Of a DNA stretch of 64,000 nucleotides, positions 56,470 through 64,000 are shown piece by piece. Origin of the DNA: Rhyzopertha dominica (lineage: Eukaryota > Arthropoda > Insecta > Coleoptera > Bostrichidae); NCBI GenBank assembly GCA_025024175.1, contig QCXZ01000064.1, positions 58,177,325 to 58,241,324 on the forward strand. Reading direction: 5' to 3'. Position 1 is the stretch's first letter, and each line of letters begins with the position of its first letter. The notes beneath the pieces were generated by a model. The model was not told where the DNA came from and ran no database searches. It saw only the letters and a list, made by a program, of their open reading frames with translations. The translations under genes were made by a program, and so were the position numbers.

Positions 56470-59400
56470 CTATTCTAAGCTTAATCTATCACAAATAAGT
56501 TGGTGCTTTTTAACACCCAAAGGCTTTGTTAACATATCAGCAACCATATCATTGGTAGGCATATACAACAATTCAATATCTGCATTCTTAACATTGTCCC
56601 GAATAAAGTGATATTTTACATGTATATGTTTTGTCCTTTTATGAAAAACTTGATTTTCTGACAGTTTTAAAGCACTTTGATTGTCATTGTAAATGGTCAT
56701 GGGAAAATCCAATTTTAGAAAATTACTGACTTCGTACTGATCAAAAAGTTCTTTACATAAAGACCTTAAATAAACTGATTCTTTTGTGGCCTCACAAATA
56801 CCTATATATTCAGCTTCAGTAGAGCTTAGAGCTATAACTTTTTGCTTTTGACATTCCCATGATATCGGACCATTTGCCAAAATAAAAATGTAACCATAGT
56901 ATGATTTCCGATCTGACACATTGTTAGCCCAATCGGCATCAACATATCCAATTACTGGTTCACCACATTTTTATTTAGTTATTCCCATGTTCTTTGTTCC
57001 CTTCAAATACTTTAATACTCGCTTACATGCCAACCAATGTTCCTTTGTATGATTTAAGTTAAATTGACTTAAATAAGAAACCGGGAAAGCAATATCTGGC
57101 CTAGTACATACTGAAAGGTACATTAAAGAACCGATGAGTTGCTGATATGNACTGTCATAATACTCCTCACTAACAGATAAAATTTGCTTTTGTTCCATAG
57201 GAGTACCTACTACATTACATTCAGTCATATGAAAGCGGTCAAGTATCTTCATAATATATTGTTCTTGGCTTATTTTTAATTCACATTTTTGACGATTTCT
57301 TTCAATTTTCATCCCCAAACAATATGAAATTGGGCCAAGATCTTTTATATGAAAATGCTTGTCCAGTTCAATTTTTATATTTGTAACTTCAGTGACATTA
57401 TTATGAAAAATAAAAAAGTCATCTACATACAATGCAATTACAATAATGGAATTAGAGGAATGTTTATAGAAAATACAAGGCTCAATTTTTGACTGTTTGA
57501 ATCCTAAATTTGAAAGCACATTGCGGGCTTTTTCATACCACAAACGAGATGATTGTTTCAAACCATATATTGCCTTTTTAAGTAAACAAACTTTATTTTC
57601 AAAACCTGGTTCCTCAAAACCCTCTGGTTAACTCATATAAATTGTTTGATCAATTTCACCATTCAGAAATGCTGTCTCCACATCCAAATGTTCAGCTTCC
57701 AGATCTAATTCCGCTGTCATTGCCAGTAATAGTCTTAAATTGCTGAATCGAATGACTGGAGAGAACGTTTCTGAATAGTCAACACCTATTTTTTGAGTGA
57801 AGCCCTTGGCAACTAATCTGGCCTTGTAAGTTGCTATATTACCATCTTGATCTTTTTTAACTTTAAAAACCCATTTATTTTTAACAATGTTTCTATTTGA
57901 AGGTTTATCCACTAGTTCCCAAGCATTATTAATCTTAAATGAATCAAGTTCTTTTTTAATAGCCGTTTTCCATTCAGATTTTCTCGAACTTAACATAGCT
58001 TCAGAAACATTAGACGGTTCTAAATCATTAGATATAGCAACTGACATGGCTGAGTCTGAATGATCAAACTCATCATTCATAACGTAATCATCATATATTT
58101 TTGGCTTACTCACATTACGTCTAGGATACCTTCTAAAATTTTCTTCATTTTCACTCAAAATACATTCACCTTGAATGCTTTCACCACCGTTCGTCGCTGG
58201 TTCACTTGGAGACTCTAACGTTTCGTTGCCGTTCTCATTATCTGCAGAAGGCTCCGAAGAATCTTCCAACGACTGCTCTGGCTCAGGAATTCCCTGATCT
58301 TCTACTTCATCTTCCGGAAGTGGAACAGTTGATGGAAAAACAGTATGCTGTGAAGGCTTCTCGGTGTCGAATTTGTCTTCTACGAAGACAACATCACGTG
58401 CTATTTTCAGTTTATGATTTTTGGGATCCAACAATCGGTAACCTACACTGGTTTCTGAATAGCCCACGAAGATGTATTCCTTACTTTTTTCATCAAGTTT
58501 CTTCCGGATTTTATCTGGAATGTGGACGTACCCGCGGCATCCGAAAACTCGCAAATGGCCTAGATCAATTTTGGATCCAGTCCATTTTTCTTCTGGAGTA
58601 GCATCTTTTACTTTCTTCGTTGGAGAACGGTTTAACAGATAAACTGCGGTGTTTGCAGCCTCTGCCCACATCTGCTTCTGGCTGTTTGACTCAACCAGCA
58701 TAGACCTAACTTTCTCCATTATTGAATGATTGTACCTTTCAGCCGCACCATTTTGTTGTGGGGTGTATGGTACAGTTAGTTCATGCTTTATACCCCGACT
58801 TTTCAGAAATTTCTTTAATTGATCATTACAATATTCGCCGCCATTGTCTGTTCGTANAACCTTAATTTTTCGCTCGGTCTGGTTTTCAACAAACACACAA
58901 AATTCTTGAAAAACAGCTGGTACTTCTTCTTTTGACTTCAAGAAATAACTGAATATTTTTCTTGTATGGTCATCAATAAAAGTGAGCATGTATTTGGATC
59001 CGCTCCAGGAAGCAACCTCCATAGGACCAACTAAGTCCGAATGTATTAAATCAAGCTTGTTCTTGACTACTCCCTTATTTTTGTTGCAGGGAAAAGGTTT
59101 TCTTGCTTGTTTTCCTTTAATACAGCTCTCACAGTATGAAGGAATTTTTTCTTCATTATATGTCAGTCCAGTTGCTAATCCATTTTTCAGTAAACCCATG
59201 CTGTAGTGGTTTAGATGGCCCAGTCTCTTGTGCCACAGCATCTGTGAATTTTGTATTTTTGCGATATTCACTTGCTCCTCATTTTGATTCAGCATGTCCA
59301 ACTTGTATAACCCATCTACATTCGTGGCGGTAGCTATTGGTTCTCCCTTAATGTGACATCCTTTATTGTTCAAGATTTTGCAGCTGTCAGCATCAAAATA

Positions 59401-60486
59401 TATGCTGTAACCCTTTGAAACCATTGAATTCACGGAGAGTAGATTCACTGATAAGTTTGGAACATGCTTCACATCCAGGATTTCTTTTTCATCACCTGTA
59501 GGTTTCAATTTGACCAAACTGTTTCCGGTTCCCGCAACACTTAGTTTTGTATTGTTGGCTACAAATATTTCCTGGCCTGAATTTTTCTCTGACAACTTAG
59601 TTAGGATTTCCTTGTTTCCCGTCATATGAGATGAAGCTCCACTGTCGACATACCAGTCCTTGCTTCCCATATTGACTCCCAATGCAGTAAATAGAACCTT
59701 GTGTCCACCTTGACTGTCAAACTTCTTCTTAGTTTTTCTTAAGGTTTTCTCATTCTTTTCGGTCCCCGAAACCGGTTTTTGCTGACATTGATTTTTGTAG
59801 TGCCCTATTTGACGGCAATTCCAACACCACGGTGACTTGTTTGGTTTGTGTTTCATTGCCAATGCTGAGTCTACACTGTGTTTACCATTTTGCCACTTTT
59901 TATCTTGCAACAATTTAGTTTTTACGAAATCCGAAGTTATTTCAACACCTGAATTTTCTAGTGCCATAACCATTGGTTCGTATTCGTCAGTTAGACCCTG
60001 CAGCATTATTACGCCTAGAAATTCGTCGTCCATTGGTTTACCAATTGACATGAGTTGTTGTGAAAGAGCCATAATTTCATTTACGTACTCTTCCATGTTA
60101 CTGAAGTTTTCTAGTTTAACTGAACACAAACTTCTCAATAAACGAAGTCTTCGATGTAGGCCTCTATCTTCGAAAGCCTTTTCTAGTGCTGTCCAAGCTT
60201 CAAACGCGGTTTTCGCCTGCATTACATGAGGATAATTTGACTTGTCCAAAGAAAGTATTATTCTCGATAATGCTTTTTCTTCATGTCGCGCCCTAGCAGT
60301 AGCGTCAACTGTTGATTCTTGTTTGGAAACACAGTACCAAAGTCCGTCTAACTTTAACAACGCCCCCATTTGGAATTTCCAATCACTGTAGTTTTCACGA
60401 CCTTTGAGTTTTTCTATACAAGTACCTGCACCCATATTAAATTCGTTAACCGCCATGAGTGTTTTTTTTAAACCTTGGATCAACAC
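56470..60486 (-). pseudogene. Copia Gag-Pol polyprotein with two nonsense codons
   Basis: One continuous frame of about 1,338 codons. The likely start is Met at 60456 (MAVNEFNMGAG) rather than 60486. Order from 60486 numbering: Gag; zinc knuckle C221-C224-H229-C234; protease DSG at 281-283; integrase HHCC (H419, H424, C452, C455) and catalytic D484, D547, E583 (DD35E); reverse transcriptase, whose YVDD box lies beyond the first break; RNase H with TEAEY. TAA at 57628-57630 interrupts reverse transcriptase after the ETAFLNGEI block, and TAA at 56971-56973 falls between reverse transcriptase and RNase H. There is no frameshift. Unresolved N at 57150 and 58857. The copy cannot make full-length protein unless the stops are assembly errors. 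Confidence 0.95.
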
Positions 60487-60533
60487 GCAAAACTGTTTCT
60501 CAGAAAGTCTTTTTCGATTTCTTTATTCACGTC

Positions 60534-60547
60534 CTGGGCCCATAACC
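60534..60547 (-). other. Copia primer-binding site (tRNA-iMet half)
   Basis: Minus strand GGTTATGGGCCCAG immediately after the 5' LTR, complementary to the initiator-tRNA anticodon stem-loop (CTGGGCCCATAACC). Confidence 0.85.
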
Positions 60548-60812
60548 TGTAGTTATTTCAGGAGCGCAGAGAAGATTCATTAAGACACATCATGAATTTA
60601 ACAGTTTTTACTTTATATTAATGCAGTACAGTACAAAAGGAAGAATCAACTATTATTATTATTTTTTATACATAGTAACATAATCTTGTTTCTTTCCTTG
60701 ACAACCTCTATTCAACTAACTTCACACTAGACACTACCAATTTATACAAAACTCAAGTAACTAAACAATAATGTATAGTGTGCCTACACCTAAAATATTG
60801 CTTACTACAACA
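60548..60812 (-). repeat. Copia 5' LTR
   Basis: 265 bp, same as 56148-56412 by eye. Carries promoter and polyadenylation functions for this minus-strand element; no unusual features seen. Confidence 0.95.
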
Positions 60813-60902
60813 GCCACTGCAAGAACCAAATTTGGTCTCGCACTTTTCTCTATTTCTTATCTCTATTTCTATTTCTCTATTCATAAATTGTATAAGTATG
60901 AT

Positions 60903-61088
60903 ACATTTTTGAAATCAGGAAAAAATATCATTTTCAATGATGTGCTTTTTGCAACTTGCGCTCATATCTCGGAAACGAGAGTTGACACGGAGTTGAAAAA
61001 ATTCCAGAATATGCATTTTAATTACAGATAGGCCCATGCACAATTTCAGAAAAATCTGTCGAACGGAACCTGAAATATCCCTCTGGTG
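60903..61088. repeat. Dispersed repeat shared with 23906-24122
   Basis: Same-orientation match over about 190 bp (TTTTTGAAATCAGGAAAAAA; CATATCTCGGAAACGAG; TAGGCCCATGCACAATTTC) with a short deletion near 60945. Unclassified. Confidence 0.75.
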
Positions 61089-61826
61089 AAATACCTTGTA
61101 GCGATCATGTATATTATAGACTATCGTAATGTTGGCTACGTCCTAAATAATGGGATGAGTCGTTTAAATGTGAGCTTGGACCTTGCGAAATACGCTAATG
61201 AGAGTTATATTCTGAAAGCGCTATGGATACTGTAACAGCGTGACTAATAGGTTAAACAAATAAGAGACAATACCGCTAATCGTAAACAAATGCTGTTTTT
61301 TTATGTAATTTATGATTGGTGCTTCGTTCCCGTCTTGTTTTGCAACTTGTGACTAATATCTAGCAACAAAATATAGGGCGCACGTGTTTACACTGTATCG
61401 TCATAGTATCGGCATTTCAACGTAATGGCTCGCAAAAATTACGTTTCTTGCTATAGATAATCTTTATTTTATATTGCAAAACACCTATATCTGCATAATG
61501 GGTCAATATAGTGGAACGACGCGGATTTAAAACCGATGAAGAAATAAAGGACTAAACCTGACGTATATGTGTTTATTTTAAGGCATGATTTACGTAGATT
61601 AGCTATAACTTCTCAACTTTATCTTTGGTAAAGATGATTTTCATTTTTCTTTCTCAAAGAAATGTTCACATTAGGAACCTCTTCAGAACCCAGACACGTC
61701 TCGGATTAAAAATCAAATTCTGATCTGGATCGTTTTTAAATTGAAACTGAAAGACTGTCATTATAATTTTTCAGTCATGCTATCCTTAGTACCAATTTTG
61801 TACAAACCGTCTCCATTTATATGAAA
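61089..61826. other. No gene recognised
   Basis: AT-rich, no supported feature. Confidence 0.4.
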
Positions 61827-61993
61827 TACTATGTGCCGGTTACACAAACGTGGATGAAAGTTAATCCGGGTTTAATTCCCAGTCGTTGCCTAGCAACGTC
61901 AAGAATCCGGTGTTCTGATTGGTGTTGCAATAGCAACGACCGTGGATTAAACCCGGATTTACTTTGATCCACCTTTGTGCAACCGGGCCTACT
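61827..61993. repeat. MITE with ~42-bp inverted termini
   Basis: 61834-61876 and 61947-61988 are inverted copies (GCCGGTTACACAAACGTGG against GCCCGGTTGCACAAAGGTGG; both contain AATCCGGGTTTAA). TACT occurs on both sides (61827-61830 and 61990-61993) and may be the target duplication. GCCGGTTGCACAAA-type termini are, from memory, widespread in insect MITEs. The centre is itself partly palindromic (GTTGCTAGCAAC-like words). Confidence 0.8.
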
Positions 61994-62162
61994 TGTATAA
62001 TATTTAGAAGGTCTGCTTTTGTTTGATCCACATACAGAATAAGGATATTATCCACGATGTTCATATCATGTTCATAGGAGGATGTGTGACATCAGAAATC
62101 AATTTTATTCTTTTTACTTACTTGGACAAGTTGTCATGAGCAGCTCTCCTGAAAGTAGAAAC

Positions 62163-63488
62163 TACGAGGCATGTTTTTTTAAGTAAGTACCCTTTTGGAA
62201 TTAAAAAAAAACGTGCAAAGATATCGCAATAATTTTATCTTACATGAAAGCCTGTACCTTAATCTACTTTTCTACATAATTTCCGTGAATATTGAGGCAC
62301 TTGTCATAACGTGGCACCAGTTTTTGAATACCCTCCTCATAAAATTCTGCCGCCTGACTTGTTAACCACTGTATCACAAATGTTTCGACTTCGTTATCGT
62401 CTTGAAGACGCTGACCACCCAGGTGTTTCTTCAAGTGCAGGAACAAATGGTAGTCGCTGGGCGCCAGATCAGGGCTATATGGAGGATGATCTAGAGTTTC
62501 CAATTTAAAAGATTTGATGAGATCTTTGGTCCGATTAGTCACATGTGGACGGGCATTGTCATGCAGTAAAACGATACCCTTACTCAACTTGCCACGTCTT
62601 TTGTTCTGGATTGCACGACGCAGATTGTTCAATGTCTTACAATAAGACGCTGCATTGATTGTCTCTTTACGAGGCAGAAACTCCACTAGCAATACTCCTT
62701 TTCTGTCCCAAAAAACTGTGCACATGATTTTCCGGGCAGAAACTGTTTGCTTAAACTTCACTTTTTTGGGTGATGATGAATGTCGCCATTTCATGGATTG
62801 TTGTTTCGATTCTGGTGTGACGTAGGCCACCCATGTTTCGTCACCAGTAACAATTTGGTCTAAAAAATCTTCACCTTCGTTGTGGTACTGCTCAAGGAAA
62901 GTCAATGCACTGCCTAAACGTTGGGTTTTGTGCAAATCCGTCAACATTTTCGGAACCCAACGTGAACACAATTTCCGGTAATTCAAGTTCTCGGTCACAA
63001 TGCGATACAAAACACTACGAGAATATTGAGGAACAATGATGAAATTGTAAAGCGTCTGTTTTCTCTCACCTTTTCGTTCACTTTCTGCACCATATCTTCA
63101 TTAACGACCGAAGGACGCCCACTCCGTTCTTCATCATGCACATTTGTGCGGCCATCTTTAAATGCTCTCACCCATTACCTTACCATTCCATCACTCATAA
63201 TGTTTTGTCCGTAAACTTCACAGATCTCACGATGAATATCGATCGGTTTTACGCCTTTAGCACTAAGAAATCGTATAACAGCCCGTACTTCACAATCGGC
63301 GAGACTCACGATTGTCGGAGGCATCTTAAACACTCTGTAAAAAACGTATACAATGAAGAATCAAACTGTAATGGCGTCAGTGCGTAGACAAGAGATGTAG
63401 GTAACCAGCGCGCATGCGCAGAACGCTGATCGTAGCGCTGCGGCGGCGGAATCGCAAAACGGTACTTACTTAAAAAACATGCCTCGTA
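62163..63488 (-). mobile_element. Mariner element, near full length
   Basis: Terminal inverted repeats TACGAGGCATGTTTTTTAAG at both ends (62163- and ending 63488) with TA flanks; length about 1.32 kb, normal for mariner. It contains one transposase gene on the minus strand. A loose extra terminus lies at 63562-63586. Confidence 0.9.
62264..63324 (-). pseudogene. Mariner transposase (DD34D), two lesions
   Basis: ATG at 63324 opens the paired HTH domain (SLADCEVRAVIRFLSAKGVK; IHREICEVYGQN). TAA at 63175-63177 interrupts it after SDGMVR. The linker WVRAFKDGRTNVHDEERSGR follows. A small deletion near 63015-63035 disturbs the SSL region. From 63010 to 62264 the frame is open for 248 codons with all three catalytic aspartates: VTGDETWVAY, LLHDNARPHV and PPYSPDLAPSDYHLF, and a normal C-terminus (YDKCLNIHGNYVEK). 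The catalytic core looks intact; the N-terminal lesions should abolish activity. Confidence 0.9.
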
Positions 63489-63561
63489 TAATGTTATTGT
63501 TTGATACGCGCTTAAATACAAAAGTAAGTTACGAGCAATAATTGCAGACATTATATTTCCC

Positions 63562-63586
63562 TAAAAAACATGCCTCGTATATTGCA
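63562..63586. repeat. Solo mariner terminus
   Basis: CCCTAAAAAACATGCCTCGTATA repeats the right terminus of the adjacent mariner about 100 bp further out; probably a remnant of another copy. Confidence 0.65.
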
Positions 63587-63588
63587 TA

Positions 63589-64000
63589 ATCTACCATTTC
63601 TCATTTTCACTATTTCTGTCTGTCTCTAATTTCCCCCCGCTTCATATTTTCAGTGAAAATCGTCTTCAACTTGGATTGTTTTATTTCCGAAGCAAAGAAC
63701 ATTCTAGCAAATTATCCTGAGATTATCATTCATCTAGCTATAGCTAACAAGTTTTCGACGTCCTTGTTAGCTTCTATAAATATACAATTCCCTATGTGGA
63801 ATTTTCACAACCATTTAAAAGAGTTCATATCTTTAATTAACTATTTCAGAAATTAGAAACAAACCAGGGAATCCCTTTTGAGGACCCTGTACTTAAAACG
63901 TTCCGCCACAGCCAATTCCACTGCAATAACAACTTTAAGACTGTAGGATTCAGTTTGGGGAGTGCATTTCATGGTTCGCAGTTTGCATCATTGTCGTCTG
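63589..64000. other. No gene recognised; possible acceptor at 63652
   Basis: A pyrimidine tract ending TTTTCAG at about 63652 precedes 68 open codons (to TAG 63854-63856). The protein has no known motif, so an exon here is possible but unsupported. Confidence 0.3.

Larger units (their letters stand above)
56148..60812 (-). mobile_element. Copia-type LTR retrotransposon, nearly intact
   Basis: Two 265-bp LTRs (TG...CA) that I read as identical bracket a single minus-strand gag-pol frame. A 5-bp target duplication GCCAC flanks the element (56143-56147 and 60813-60817). The primer-binding site next to the 5' LTR is GGTTATGGGCCCAG, complementary to the anticodon region of initiator tRNA-Met, the half-tRNA priming typical of copia. 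A purine tract (TTGAGGGAGAA) precedes the 3' LTR. Identical LTRs indicate recent integration. It sits in the terminus of an hAT-like element. Confidence 0.95.

Noticed and set aside
1..64000. tRNA or rRNA genes
   Set aside because: No cloverleaf with a GGTTCRA-type T-arm and no conserved rRNA segment was recognised on either strand.

Overview
The window reads as AT-rich, repeat-dominated genomic DNA of an arthropod, most likely an insect. The evidence is the mix of degenerate Tc1/mariner, pogo-like, hAT-like and TTAA-specific DNA transposons, LINE retrotransposons, Penelope-like traces and a Copia LTR retrotransposon. No complete host gene is visible. Only a few short splice-bounded segments (best: 21616-21680) could be host exons. 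Species cannot be named from the sequence. Scattered single N bases mark uncertain calls.

Layout. 1-8.1 kb: a TTAA-flanked non-autonomous element, a LINE split by a 2.1-kb hAT-like element, a mariner remnant and a second LINE. 8.9-14.3 kb: a 5'-truncated LINE inserted in an unclassified repeat, then a Tc1 element with ~235-bp inverted repeats sitting inside an older Tc1 relic. 14.8-24.1 kb: a fold-back MITE, a diverged tandem duplication, another LINE, a TATA/Inr/splice/polyA cluster, a candidate host exon, and a transposase split by an hAT MITE. 24-31 kb: mostly empty AT-rich DNA with one ~700-bp fold-back repeat.

31.2-33.7 kb is the most unusual locus. A fragment of a bacterial RepA-type replicative helicase is followed by a conserved bacterial/phage-type replication-module protein. 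Both are flanked by inverted copies of a ~500-650 bp sequence that is itself built of ~165-bp repeats. It looks like a laterally acquired replication module now lying inside an inverted-repeat structure, either a mobile element or a palindromic rearrangement.

34-46 kb: two more LINE fragments, a LINE 3' tail and a SWIM-zinc-finger transposon relic. 46.2-52.1 kb: a transposase split by the second TTAA element copy (frame exactly restored on removal), a pogo/Tigger-type transposase, a Penelope-like GIY-YIG remnant and a DDE transposase remnant. 53.6-63.6 kb: a mariner copy split by a Tc1 element, hAT-end DNA split by a nearly intact Copia element (identical 265-bp LTRs, 5-bp target duplication, two nonsense codons), a MITE and a nearly complete mariner.

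The genes do not form a pathway. The dominant theme is serial nesting: at least seven insertions of one element into another can be read, several proven by target duplications and exact reading-frame restoration. They give a relative age order, with Copia youngest.
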